Origin: Chromohalobacter sp. 11-W
GTDB taxonomy: Bacteria; Pseudomonadota; Gammaproteobacteria; Pseudomonadales; Halomonadaceae
NCBI RefSeq assembly: GCF_029889905.1
Contig: NZ_JARANZ010000001.1
Span: forward strand, 496,001-560,000
Direction: 5' to 3'
DNA: 64,000 nucleotides
Positions 56,047 through 64,000 of this stretch are shown here, in pieces (the first letter of the stretch is position 1; every line of letters starts with the position of its first letter). The translations under genes were made by a program, and so were the position numbers. The notes under the pieces were generated by a model. It made no database searches. It saw only the letters and a list, made by a program, of their open reading frames with translations, and was not told the origin of the DNA.

Positions 56047-57115
56047 GGTGGGATTCCCTCCCTATGTTAGGCGTAATAGGTGGCAGTGGCAGGCTTCGCG
56101 GCCAGTCATCGGGCACGATGAAAAAACGTCGCTGGGTGCCGTCGGGCGCTTGCAGATGATATTGCTGTGGAGTGCCGGTGCCCGTGAAGTGTGCCTCGAG
56201 TGCAGCGTCTATCTTCTCTAGCGAGCGATAGGACTCGTATCCGGGGAGCGCGAGCCAATGCGGCTTGTGAAGTGGGGCGCCCAGGGTTCCCGTCGGCAAG
56301 TGGTCACGCAGTATCGGCCAGTCTTGCCATGCCAGCCAATCGCCATGCGCATCGGTGGTGCGCGCCGTATGCGGCGCCGCTATGGTGGCGGACCAAGGGT
56401 AAAAGAGGACCCCGAGCATGGCTGCACGTTGTCGAAGTGATCTGGGGTCGATACCCAGGGCATTCAAGCGTTCCATCGAGCGCGGATGATGAGCCAGGGG
56501 CAGCTGGTGATGCCGGGTATGGGCATGCTTGCGCGCCAGCGAGTCGGCGCAGCCAGGGCCGATCCAGCGTGCCGGGCTGCGTTCGTCACCGGGGCCTTCG
56601 CACAGGCCCAGATAATACTTGATGGCCAGTTCAAGGTGGATAGGGCGTCCCTGGCTATCGGCATAGATCACATCCAGCTCACCGAGAGTGCGGTTGGCCT
56701 CTTGAATCGCGATGTTAGTGGCCAGTAGGCGTGTCGCGGGGGCAAGGTCGAGTAGGGCGTGCCAGAGACGCTCATGATAATGCCCCAGACGTCGCGGTAG
56801 CGTCGCGCCGATATAAGGCACGAGCCGTTGCGGCTCGGCGTCGAGCGCATGCAGCCAAGCCTTTCTGCACGAAGCGTCTTCAAGCCCGAGCTCCTCGAGG
56901 GTCGGTCGGCCCGGGTAATCGCTGTCGATGATATCCGGTGCATGCAATAGCCAAGCGAGATCACGCACCCAGGGGTGGTCAAACGATGCCCATTCGTCTT
57001 CCGGTGCGGGCGTGACAGCATCGAGCAGTGTTTGTGTCATTTCGTCGTCATGTGTAAGGCGCTTGTCGTCAACTGATATGCTTTTTTCATACTTATCTGA
57101 ATCTGTACTCTCCAT
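56021..57115 (-). CDS. DUF1853 family protein
   Basis: A 364-aa soluble protein. DUF1853 signs are FDHPWVRDLAWLLHAPDI, 'LATNIAIQEANRTLGELDVIY' and HLELAIKYYLG, a layout reminiscent of nuclease-like folds with conserved Asp, Glu and Lys (E-x-D then E-x-K), but no activity is known. ATG 57115 follows GGGGAATACC and is preferred; 57040 has a weaker site. The gene overlaps the ZntR-like regulator start by 26 bases on the same strand, so the two are probably co-transcribed. Confidence 0.8.
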   Translation of the reverse strand: MESTDSDKYEKSISVDDKRLTHDDEMTQTLLDAVTPAPEDEWASFDHPWVRDLAWLLHAPDIIDSDYPGRPTLEELGLEDASCRKAWLHALDAEPQRLVPYIGATLPRRLGHYHERLWHALLDLAPATRLLATNIAIQEANRTLGELDVIYADSQGRPIHLELAIKYYLGLCEGPGDERSPARWIGPGCADSLARKHAHTRHHQLPLAHHPRSMERLNALGIDPRSLRQRAAMLGVLFYPWSATIAAPHTARTTDAHGDWLAWQDWPILRDHLPTGTLGAPLHKPHWLALPGYESYRSLEKIDAALEAHFTGTGTPQQYHLQAPDGTQRRFFIVPDDWPRSLPLPPITPNIGRESHHAKNRRTG

Positions 57116-57206
57116 GGTATTCCCCTGACAATATCTCCAGTTGCAAGACAATGCGAACCCGTTGCCGTTGCGTTTAAACAGGTAGTGAGTGTTGTCGGAG
57201 GTGGAC

Positions 57207-58670
57207 ATGAAGCGTTATCAACATCTGGCTGAAGCACTTGAGTCTTCAATTCTCTCCGGTGCGTTGCATGCCGGGGATCGTCTGCCTTCGATTCGTGCTG
57301 CCAGCATCAGCCGTAATGTCAGTCCCACGACTGTTTTCAAGGCGTATTATCTATTGGAAGCCAAAGGACTTATCCGGGCGCGTGACCGCTCAGGGTTCTA
57401 TGTCGTTGGGCCGGAAGGCACCCGTCCGCCGGAAATCGAGATGACCAGCGCGCCTGACGAGCGTGTATTCAATGTCGATGTCAGCGACCGTGTTCTCCAG
57501 GTGCTAGGCGCCACTATGCGCCGCGATCTGGTGCCTTTGGGGTCTGCACTGCCGAGTCCTGAGCTCTATCCTATCCCGAGGCTTTCTCAGGTCATGGCAT
57601 CCACGCTACCCAAGCTGAGTGTCTGGCATACGGTGGATGATTTGAGCCCGGGTAGTGCTCAACTGCGTCATGCTATTTCACTGCGCTATCACGCGGATGG
57701 TATGCGAGTGTATGCGGATGATCTCGTGGTGACCAATGGCGCACTGGAAGCGCTCAATATCTGCCTGGGGGTCGTCACCCAGCCGGGGGATGCGGTCATT
57801 GTAGAGTCCCCTACCTTTTATGCGGCGCTCCAAGCGCTGGAGCGGAATCACCTACGGGCAATCGAGGTATCGACACATCCACGCGATGGTATTGACCTGG
57901 AGGCGATGGAACGGGCGATACAGCGGTATAAGCCGGCGGCATGCTGGTTGATGACCAACTTCCAGAACCCGTTGGGTAGCCTGATGCCAGAAGACAAGAA
58001 ACGTGATCTTGTCGCGCTACTGCAACGCTATGCTTTGCCGATGATCGAGGATGATGTCTATGGTGAGCTTTATTTCGATAGCCGCCGGCCGCTGCCTGCC
58101 AAAGCCTTCGACCAGGAAGGTTTGATCATGCACTGCAGCTCATTTTCCAAAAGTCTGGCACCTGGCTGGCGTGTTGGCTGGGTGGCAGGGGGGCGCTATA
58201 CCCAACACATCATGCGCGACAAACTTTCACTTTCTCTATCGGCATCAGCGCCGGCTCAGGTAGCGCTATCGGCTTACCTGTCACGAAGCGGGTTTGATCG
58301 GCATTTGAGAACGCTTAGGCACAGGTTTGAATGGCAGCGTAACTGTATGCTGCAAGCGATCACGGCGCATTTCCCTGAAGGTACCCGGACTACATATCCC
58401 GCTGGAGGATATTTTTTATGGGTCGAGTTGCCGAAGTGTGTGGACACTTCGCGGCTACACCAGATGGCGCTGGCCGAAGGTATCAGTATCGCGCCGGGTA
58501 GTATCTTTTCTTCGCACGAGCGTTTTCACCACTGTCTGCGTTTGAACTATGGCCATCCCTGGGATGAGCGCTTGCAGACCGGCATGGAAATTCTCGGGCG
58601 CCTGATTGCCCAGCAGCTGGAGTGCGGGGACCACTCGACAGATGAAATCCAGCAAGGAGCGATACCATGA
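57207..58670 (+). CDS. MocR/PdxR-type GntR-aminotransferase regulator
   Basis: A 487-aa fusion of a GntR winged helix (about 1-75: YQHLAEALESSILSGALHAGDRLPSIRAAS) and a class I aminotransferase domain. The PLP lysine is in HCSSFSKSLAPGWRVGW; the domain also has TNGALEALN and 'MTNFQNPLGSLMP'. MocR proteins usually bind PLP and control vitamin B6, taurine, GABA or membrane-related genes. It is divergent from the DUF1853 gene with 91 bp between them and is followed with an ATGA overlap by a small membrane protein. CGGAGGTGGAC precedes ATG 57207. The target is unknown. Confidence 0.9.
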   Translation: MKRYQHLAEALESSILSGALHAGDRLPSIRAASISRNVSPTTVFKAYYLLEAKGLIRARDRSGFYVVGPEGTRPPEIEMTSAPDERVFNVDVSDRVLQVLGATMRRDLVPLGSALPSPELYPIPRLSQVMASTLPKLSVWHTVDDLSPGSAQLRHAISLRYHADGMRVYADDLVVTNGALEALNICLGVVTQPGDAVIVESPTFYAALQALERNHLRAIEVSTHPRDGIDLEAMERAIQRYKPAACWLMTNFQNPLGSLMPEDKKRDLVALLQRYALPMIEDDVYGELYFDSRRPLPAKAFDQEGLIMHCSSFSKSLAPGWRVGWVAGGRYTQHIMRDKLSLSLSASAPAQVALSAYLSRSGFDRHLRTLRHRFEWQRNCMLQAITAHFPEGTRTTYPAGGYFLWVELPKCVDTSRLHQMALAEGISIAPGSIFSSHERFHHCLRLNYGHPWDERLQTGMEILGRLIAQQLECGDHSTDEIQQGAIP

Positions 58671-58936
58671 GTAAGAAGCCAATGTCGCGTAAACTTAAAG
58701 CGATATTCAAATTCTTTGCGGCTATCTTGGTGATCAACGTGATTGTGGGCGTCGCTGGCATCGCCTTCATGATGCTCTATTACGGCGAGGTCGATGGACA
58801 GGGGCAGGCAGCATTGGTGACCTTCATGATCTTGAATACGATCTTCGCGTCGCCCGTGGCGTTGTATCTCTACTGGTGGGAGTTGCACCCCGTGCAGACG
58901 CCCGAGTCGGATCAGTACAACGACCCCAGGCAATGA
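58667..58936 (+). CDS. Small two-helix membrane protein coupled to the MocR gene
   Basis: An 89-aa protein with a basic N-terminus (MSKKPMSRKLKAIFK), two membrane helices (FFAAILVINVIVGVAGIAFMML; LVTFMILNTIFASPVALYLY) and a soluble polar tail (VQTPESDQYNDPRQ). It overlaps the MocR stop codon as ATGA, implying coupled translation. The family is not recognised. Confidence 0.7.
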   Translation: MSKKPMSRKLKAIFKFFAAILVINVIVGVAGIAFMMLYYGEVDGQGQAALVTFMILNTIFASPVALYLYWWELHPVQTPESDQYNDPRQ

Positions 58937-59040
58937 ACGAAGACCACTAATATTGCAAGCGTTTCGGTCGGGCGCGGTTTGCTCCGCTGCTCGCCAGTCC
59001 GCATAATGACGGGCCGCGACGCCGGCAACGAGACGCTTTC

Positions 59041-59922
59041 ATGCAGCCATTCAAGACCATTGGCCTGATCGGGCGATTAGGCAGCCCCAACGCGGTAGAG
59101 ACGCTCAAGCGGTTGCTCCGCTTTCTCGGCGCTCGCCAGCTCGATGTGATCATCGAGGAACGCACCGCCACGGTATTGCTCAATCATGGTTATCCCGAAG
59201 CGAGCCGTCGCCAACTGGGTGAGCGCTGTGATTTGGCGATCGTGGTAGGCGGTGATGGCAGTCTGTTGAGCGCTGCGCGGGAGTTGTGTGCTACGGGTAC
59301 GCCGGTATTGGGCATCAATCGAGGGCGATTGGGGTTTTTGACCGATATCTCGCCGGATGAAGTCGAAGAGCGAATCGGCGAAGTGCTCGATGGGCACTTC
59401 GAGAGCGAGCGTCGTTTTCTGTTGGAGGCGGAAGTGTTCCGCGCTGGCGAACAGGTCGGTACGGCATCGGGACTCAACGATGTGGTCATCCATCCCGGCA
59501 AGGCTGCGCGGATGATCGAGTTCGAGCTGTTCATCGACGGTCAGTTCGTCTACAGCCAACGCAGCGATGGGTTGATCATCGCCACGCCGACCGGCTCTAC
59601 TGCTTATGCCTTGTCGGGAGGCGGCCCGATCGTGCATCCACGGCTCGAGGCCATCACGCTGGTGCCGATGTTTCCGCATACGTTGTCGAGTCGGCCGATC
59701 GTCATCGATGCGGCCAGCGAGATCACGGTGCATATCGGCGAAACCAATCACGCGTATCCGCATGTCAGTTGTGACGGCCAGACCCAGGTGGTTTCCAAGC
59801 CCGGCGACCGCCTGGTCGTGCGCCGCAAACGGGAACGGCTGACACTCCTTCATCCGCATGGTCACAACTATTTCGAGGCCTGTCGCACCAAGCTCGGCTG
59901 GAGCAGCCGGATGGGGGAGTGA
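59041..59922 (+). CDS. nadK: NAD kinase
   Basis: NadK, 293 aa, phosphorylates NAD to NADP. The GGDG motif with catalytic Asp is in VVGGDGSLLSAAR (near residue 72), and 'LNDVVIHPGKAARMIEFEL' and TPTGSTAYALSGGGPIV are typical. The N-terminus MQPFKTIGLIGRLGS matches proteobacterial NadK. The metallophosphoesterase gene begins 1 base after its stop. Confidence 0.96.
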   Translation: MQPFKTIGLIGRLGSPNAVETLKRLLRFLGARQLDVIIEERTATVLLNHGYPEASRRQLGERCDLAIVVGGDGSLLSAARELCATGTPVLGINRGRLGFLTDISPDEVEERIGEVLDGHFESERRFLLEAEVFRAGEQVGTASGLNDVVIHPGKAARMIEFELFIDGQFVYSQRSDGLIIATPTGSTAYALSGGGPIVHPRLEAITLVPMFPHTLSSRPIVIDAASEITVHIGETNHAYPHVSCDGQTQVVSKPGDRLVVRRKRERLTLLHPHGHNYFEACRTKLGWSSRMGE

Positions 59923-59923
59923 C

Positions 59924-60928
59924 ATGACGCTGGCTCGAAAAGACCTCGAGGGTTACGATCTGATCGGCGACGTGCACGGATGTGGCGCCTCGCTGGCCGT
60001 GTTGCTGGAAAAGCTCGGGTATTCCTATCGAGAGGGCGTGTATCGTCATCCGCGTCGTCGAGTGATCTTCCTGGGCGATTTGATCGATCGCGGCCCGCGC
60101 ATTCGGCTGGCGCTGAATATCGCGCGTGACATGGTCGAAGCGGGCGAGGCGGATATCGTGATGGGCAATCACGAATACAATGCCTTGGCGTATTGTCGCC
60201 GGTCGCCGCCGGACTGGACGGGGGAATGGCTGCGTGAGCATTCGCCGCGCCACAATCGCATCATCAATGAGACGTTGGCACAGTTTCGCGATCACCCCCA
60301 AGAATGGCAGTCCCATCTCGACTGGTTCATGACGATGCCGTTGTGCCTCGAACGTGATGGGCTACGGGTTGTGCATGCCTGCTGGGACCGTGACCTCATC
60401 GCGCCATTTTTGGCGCAATGTCCCGATGGGCGCATGAGTGAGGATTTCTTTTACGATTCGGCGTGCCCGGGTACCTTCGCCTTTCGTGTCATGGATCGAC
60501 TGACGCGGGGCCCCTCTCTGCCGCTGCCGGCGGGCCTAAGGATCTATTCCGGTGACGGTTTCACGCGCACGAGTTTCCGCGCCCATTTCTGGGCACGCGA
60601 TCCTCTGATCTATGGCGATGTGGTCTTCCAGCCCGATAACCTTCCCGACGATCTCGAGAATCAGCCCTTGAGTGCGGAGGAGCGACAGCGGCTGCCGTAT
60701 TACGGACCGGAGGAGCCGCCGTTGTTCATTGGCCACTATTGGTGCGAGGGGGTGCCGGCGTTGCCGGCGCCGAATATTGCCTGTCTCGATTACAGTGCCG
60801 TGAAATATGGGCGTCTGGTGGCCTATCGCTGGGAAGGTGAACAGCGTCTGGATGCCAATCGCTTCGTATGGGTCGATGTGGCGCGTGAGGGATCGGTGCC
60901 CCCGACGCCTGACATCGCGCTGGCGTGA
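59924..60928 (+). CDS. Calcineurin-like metallophosphoesterase
   Basis: A 334-aa protein with the metal-binding blocks GDVHGCGASL, FLGDLIDRGPRI, VMGNHEYNALAY, HACWDRDLIAPF and FIGHYWCEGVP, which together supply the Asp, His and Asn ligands of a dinuclear metal site. The GDVHG/GDLIDRGP/GNHE form is that of diadenosine tetraphosphatase (ApaH/PrpE) and phosphoprotein phosphatase relatives. The substrate is not known. ATG 59924 follows GGGGGAGTGAC and is directly behind nadK, suggesting a functional link to nucleotides. Confidence 0.85.
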   Translation: MTLARKDLEGYDLIGDVHGCGASLAVLLEKLGYSYREGVYRHPRRRVIFLGDLIDRGPRIRLALNIARDMVEAGEADIVMGNHEYNALAYCRRSPPDWTGEWLREHSPRHNRIINETLAQFRDHPQEWQSHLDWFMTMPLCLERDGLRVVHACWDRDLIAPFLAQCPDGRMSEDFFYDSACPGTFAFRVMDRLTRGPSLPLPAGLRIYSGDGFTRTSFRAHFWARDPLIYGDVVFQPDNLPDDLENQPLSAEERQRLPYYGPEEPPLFIGHYWCEGVPALPAPNIACLDYSAVKYGRLVAYRWEGEQRLDANRFVWVDVAREGSVPPTPDIALA

Positions 60929-61026
60929 GTGGCAGAAAAAAGTTGAAAAAAATTTCGTTGCGCCGGGAACTCATCGCGGTGGGGCGTCGTCAGAGTAAGT
61001 GTTCCCTTGAATGATCCCTTGCTCTT

Positions 61027-61060
61027 GTCCGGCGGCCCCCTCCGCCGGACTTTTTCTTTT
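61027..61060 (+). terminator. Rho-independent terminator after the phosphoesterase gene
   Basis: GTCCGGCGG (61027-61035) and CCGCCGGAC (61042-61050) form a perfect 9-bp stem followed by TTTTTCTTTT. It also lies 36 bases before glpG, so it could act as an attenuator for that operon. Confidence 0.85.
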
Positions 61061-61096
61061 GTGCGTTCGTTTGCAGTACTGAAAGGGACCCCGCCC

Positions 61097-61951
61097 ATGT
61101 ACAAACTGCTGGAATTGCCTCTTCAACAGGATATCGTCGCGCTGCGTCGATCTTTGTGGGCGCATCGTATCGGCCATCAGGTGACCGAGGAGGAGGCGAT
61201 TCAGGTGCTATGGCTGGCCGATCCGCGTCAGCGCGATGAGGCGGCGCACTTGATCGAGCAATGGCATCGTGGCGAGTTGGCCGAGCGTCCCGCCCAGGCC
61301 ACGAAACGCCGTTCGTCTGGCATGCTCGGCAGTGCCTTTACTCAGGCACCGCTGGCGGCTGCCTTGGTGGCATTGTGTGTGGCGGTCTTCGCCTTGATGG
61401 CGTTGTTCGGTGATCGTGTGGTCGCCGCACTGACCTTCGTGCCCGTCGATGCTGTGTCTGGACGCCTGACGGTCGGCACCCTGGACGATTCCCTGGCGAG
61501 CGGTCAGGTATGGCGCCTGGTGTCGCCGGCGTTGATGCATTTCGGCTGGATGCACCTGGTCTTCAACATGCTGTGGCTATGGTATTTCGGACGCCAGGTC
61601 GAGGCGCTGCAAGGCCCCGTGCGCCTTATCTCACTCGCCGTCGTGGCGGCGCTGGTCTCCAACCTGGCGCAATACGCCACGGGGACCGTGCTGTTCGGCG
61701 GCATGTCCGGGGTCGACTATGCCTTGCTGGGGTATGTCTGGCTGATGGCTCGTCGGGCCCCGGGAAGCGGGTTTTTCGTGCCCCAGATGCTGGTGGTGTT
61801 CATGCTTGCCTGGATGGTCTTCACGATGACCGACATGGCGGGCTTGTTTGGATTCGGCAACGTCGCCAACGAGGCGCACCTGGGCGGTCTGTTGGTCGGA
61901 CTGGTCGTCGGATGGTGGGCCGGTGGACGTGCCGCGAGAGGAGAGCATTAG
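61097..61951 (+). CDS. glpG: Rhomboid family intramembrane serine protease GlpG
   Basis: GlpG, 284 aa. An N-terminal cytosolic domain of about 75 residues precedes six membrane helices. The catalytic Ser is in GMSGVDYALLGY (G-x-S-G) and the His in NEAHLGGLLVGL, with the usual Trp/His/Asn loop near FGWMHLVFNMLWLW. It cuts membrane proteins within or near the bilayer. The stop overlaps the next gene's GTG by one base, so glpG, yeaC and the DUF2797 gene form a tight operon. Confidence 0.92.
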   Translation: MYKLLELPLQQDIVALRRSLWAHRIGHQVTEEEAIQVLWLADPRQRDEAAHLIEQWHRGELAERPAQATKRRSSGMLGSAFTQAPLAAALVALCVAVFALMALFGDRVVAALTFVPVDAVSGRLTVGTLDDSLASGQVWRLVSPALMHFGWMHLVFNMLWLWYFGRQVEALQGPVRLISLAVVAALVSNLAQYATGTVLFGGMSGVDYALLGYVWLMARRAPGSGFFVPQMLVVFMLAWMVFTMTDMAGLFGFGNVANEAHLGGLLVGLVVGWWAGGRAARGEH

Positions 61952-62214
61952 TGAGTGACATGACCTTCGACAAGATGGTGGCGCAGATGACACCCGCCAT
62001 GTACGACAGCTTCAAACAGGCGATCGCACTGCGTAAGTGGCCGGACGGACAGCGCTTGAGCCAAGAGCAGACCGAGCTGTGTCTCGAGGCGGTGATGAAA
62101 TACGAAGTCGCCCACGATATTCCCGAGAACGAGCGTGTGGGCTATCTAGAGCGCGGCGGTTGTGGGACTAACGATGAAACCGGCGAGTCCGATGCCATCA
62201 AGTGGATGAACTGA
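61951..62214 (+). CDS. yeaC: YeaC/DUF1315 family protein
   Basis: An 87-aa soluble protein with MTPAMYDSFKQAIALRKWPDGQRLSQEQTELCLEAVMKYE, the DUF1315 pattern known from E. coli YeaC. A CGTNDETGES segment follows near the end. The start GTG 61951 follows GGAG with 7-base spacing and shares a base with the glpG stop; ATG 61960 is an alternative. The function of DUF1315 proteins is unknown. Confidence 0.85.
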   Translation: MSDMTFDKMVAQMTPAMYDSFKQAIALRKWPDGQRLSQEQTELCLEAVMKYEVAHDIPENERVGYLERGGCGTNDETGESDAIKWMN

Positions 62215-63074
62215 TGAGCGATCTATTCAGCGTGGCGGATGTCAGCGCCGCGCGCGGGCCTCTGCGCAAGATGGACATAGCGCCCGGCGACGCGGAGACG
62301 CCGGCGCAATACACCCTGCGTGCCGGCGAACAGCGCATCGGTCTCAATGCGCACCTGGGCGCCTCGTTGCGGCTCGTGCACACCGGCGCCATCCACTGCG
62401 TGCATTGCGGGCGCACCACGCGCAAGAGTTTCGCCCAAGGCTATTGCTATCCTTGCTTCAAGTCGCTTGCTCAGTGCGATACCTGCATCGTCAAGCCGGA
62501 AACCTGCCACTACCATGCGGGCACGTGTCGCGAACCGACATGGGGCGAGCAGCATTGCTTTCAGCCGCACGTGGTCTACTTGGCCAATTCGTCGGGGCTC
62601 AAGGTCGGCATCACCCGCAAGACGCAACTCCCCACGCGCTGGCTCGATCAGGGGGCGATTCAGGCGCTGCCTATTCTCGAGGTCGACAATCGCCTGCAGT
62701 CGGGGCTGGTCGAAACCTTGTTCAAGCAGGTGGTGGGCGATCGCACCAATTGGCGAGCAATGTTGAAAGGTGATGTGGCGCCCCTTGACTTGCTTGCCGA
62801 GCGAGACCGGCTCCTGGCCGCGCTCGATCAGGAGCTGGCGGCGTTACGGCAACGTGTCGGCGATCAAGCAATCGGTACGCTGGCGGCGGCCCCGGTCGCG
62901 CTGCACTATCCCGTTCTGGAATTTCCCAGCAAAGTAGTGTCGCACAATTTCGATAAATCCCCGGAGGTCAGCGGCCGCTTGATGGGGCTCAAGGGGCAGT
63001 ACCTGATCTTCGATACCGGCGTCATCAACCTGCGCAAATTCGGTGGCTACGAGGTGGAAGTGGCGATCGAGTAA
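62214..63074 (+). CDS. DUF2797 protein with Cys-rich and GIY-YIG-like parts
   Basis: A 286-aa protein. After a 50-residue N-terminal part comes a Cys-rich region: CVHCGRTTRKSF, CYPCFKSLAQCDTC, CHYHAGTCREPTWGEQHC, about 10 Cys and several His in 65 residues, enough for two or three zinc sites. Then a segment VVYLANSSGLKVGITRKTQLPTRWLDQG resembles a GIY-YIG-type fold. The C-terminal 100 residues are of unknown type. ATG 62214 overlaps the yeaC stop (TGATG). DUF2797 has no established function; the layout suggests a nucleic-acid-binding or nuclease role. Confidence 0.85.
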   Translation: MSDLFSVADVSAARGPLRKMDIAPGDAETPAQYTLRAGEQRIGLNAHLGASLRLVHTGAIHCVHCGRTTRKSFAQGYCYPCFKSLAQCDTCIVKPETCHYHAGTCREPTWGEQHCFQPHVVYLANSSGLKVGITRKTQLPTRWLDQGAIQALPILEVDNRLQSGLVETLFKQVVGDRTNWRAMLKGDVAPLDLLAERDRLLAALDQELAALRQRVGDQAIGTLAAAPVALHYPVLEFPSKVVSHNFDKSPEVSGRLMGLKGQYLIFDTGVINLRKFGGYEVEVAIE

Positions 63075-63168
63075 TGTGGCTCTTGGCGCGGCGATGCCTT
63101 GAAGTCCGCTTGGATGTCTCCACTTCATGGGTATCGACATGAATGTCGCTTTACCCAAGGAGGCTCGC

Positions 63169-63852
63169 ATGAAGATTCTGATGGTGCTGACGTCGCACGA
63201 TCGCATGGGCGATACCGGCCACGCCACCGGCTTCTGGCTCGAGGAGTTCGTTGCGCCGTACTACGTGTTCAAGGATGCGGGCGCCGAGTTGACCCTGGCC
63301 TCGCCGAAGGGCGGGCAGCCTCCCATCGACCCGACGTCCACGCAATCCGATGCGCTGACCGATGAGACACGCCGCTTTGATGGCGATGACGAAGCCAAGG
63401 CGCAGTTGGCCAATACGCGCAAGCTGGCTGAGGTGCGCGCCGATGACTACGATGCGGTCTTCTACCCCGGTGGCCATGGCCCGCTGTGGGATTTGACGCA
63501 AGATCGCCATTCCCAGCAGTTGATTCACGACTTCCTCGTGGCTCACAAGCCGGTCGGGGCGGTCTGCCATGCGCCCGCCGTGTTGGTGCATGCCCAAGGT
63601 TCCGACGGTCAGTCAGTGGTCAAGGGGCATCGTGTAACGGGGTTCTCGAACAGCGAGGAAGACGCCGTGGGGCTGACCGATGTCGTGCCGTTGCTGGTGG
63701 AAGATGCCCTGAAAGAAAAGGGCGCCCACTATGAGCGCTCCGGCGCGGATTTCGATGCCTTCCAACTGCGCGATGGCCTGTTGATCACTGGTCAGAATCC
63801 AGCCTCCAGCGCACCGACGGCCAAGTTGCTGCTGGATGCTCTGACAGGCTGA
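63169..63852 (+). CDS. DJ-1/PfpI family protein (Hsp31/glyoxalase III-like)
   Basis: A 227-aa type-1 glutamine amidotransferase-like protein. The nucleophile Cys lies in GAVCHAPAVLV (near 133), YPGGHGPLWDL precedes it and an acidic residue near the N-terminal end (LEEFVAPYYVF) completes the usual triad. ASPKGGQPPIDP is typical of the Hsp31/YhbO branch, which deglycates or converts methylglyoxal. ATG 63169 follows AAGGAGGCTCGC and is preferred to 63127. It is monocistronic with a terminator downstream. Confidence 0.88.
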   Translation: MKILMVLTSHDRMGDTGHATGFWLEEFVAPYYVFKDAGAELTLASPKGGQPPIDPTSTQSDALTDETRRFDGDDEAKAQLANTRKLAEVRADDYDAVFYPGGHGPLWDLTQDRHSQQLIHDFLVAHKPVGAVCHAPAVLVHAQGSDGQSVVKGHRVTGFSNSEEDAVGLTDVVPLLVEDALKEKGAHYERSGADFDAFQLRDGLLITGQNPASSAPTAKLLLDALTG

Positions 63853-63885
63853 CAATGACCCTCGACCCTTACATACTTCTCTTAT

Positions 63886-63922
63886 AATGGCTCGCCTTGG
63901 CGGGTCATTATTTCTTTTTGGT
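63886..63922 (+). terminator. Probable terminator after the DJ-1/PfpI gene
   Basis: AATGGCTCGCC (63886-63896) and GGCGGGTCATT (63899-63909) pair over 11 positions including two wobble pairs, with only two loop bases, followed by ATTTCTTTTT. The very tight loop makes the tip open in practice. Confidence 0.65.
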
Positions 63923-64000
63923 TAATAATGCCTTTCCTCGATGCGTGCTGGCGTGACGCACGATAGCCATTATGCTGAAGGCATAATCGGCGGAGAGACA

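Overview
The window is GC-rich, densely coded chromosome from a gammaproteobacterium. The gene orders fimV-truA-trpF-(trpB-trpA)-accD-folC-dedD-cvpA-purF-metZ and orn/rsgA-queG-nnr-tsaE-amidase-mutL-miaA-hfq-hflX-hflK-hflC-hisZ-purA are those of Pseudomonas-type gammaproteobacteria. Acidic proteins, hisZ, metZ and an Hfq of only 83 residues fit a halophilic member of the Halomonadaceae (Halomonas/Chromohalobacter type). This placement is inferred from gene content and protein character, not from a marker search. No tRNA, rRNA, insertion sequence, integrase, prophage or CRISPR array was seen, and no gene-free stretch exceeds 300 bases; the largest gaps are 1811-2102, 46018-46302 and 50161-50425.

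Layout. 1-2730: a cut CBS-domain gene, a flavin disulfide oxidoreductase, a small acidic protein and a 52-aa Pmp3/YqaE membrane peptide ended by a strong terminator. 2810-14728: a long co-directional block for a polar FimV-like protein, tRNA pseudouridylation, the last steps of tryptophan synthesis, malonyl-CoA synthesis, folate polyglutamylation, purine synthesis and direct sulfhydrylation to homocysteine; many junctions overlap by a few bases. 14742-31024: a second conserved block covering ribosome assembly GTPase rsgA, oligoribonuclease, queuosine, NAD(P)HX repair, t6A, cell-wall amidase, mismatch repair, tRNA isopentenylation, Hfq, HflX/K/C, HisZ and PurA.

31063-40590: an envelope region with a sodium:solute symporter and a divergent pair made of a GtrII-like glucosyltransferase and opgG-opgH (osmoregulated periplasmic glucan synthesis). 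A YeaQ/GlsB membrane protein and an acyltransferase-3 protein that may decorate the glucan follow. 40614-43356: the gabD-gabT operon for GABA use.

43561-64000: accessory and less conserved genes. They include an 818-aa protein with two DUF1266-like units, an NlpC/P60 lipoprotein, MFS and EamA transporters, an exported MsrA, a CDP-alcohol phosphatidyltransferase, a SlyD-like isomerase, a lipid A deacylase (LpxR), a glycine-zipper lipoprotein, an orphan membrane-anchored glutamate-synthase-like protein, a ZntR-like regulator overlapping a DUF1853 gene, a MocR-type regulator coupled to a small membrane protein, nadK, a metallophosphoesterase, a glpG-yeaC-DUF2797 operon and a DJ-1/PfpI protein.

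The most unusual non-coding feature is a perfect 13-bp inverted repeat with a nested inner hairpin in the lpxR leader, which places the ribosome binding site inside the stem. Other structured sites lie in front of the CBS gene, in front of purF, and between hflC and its terminator.
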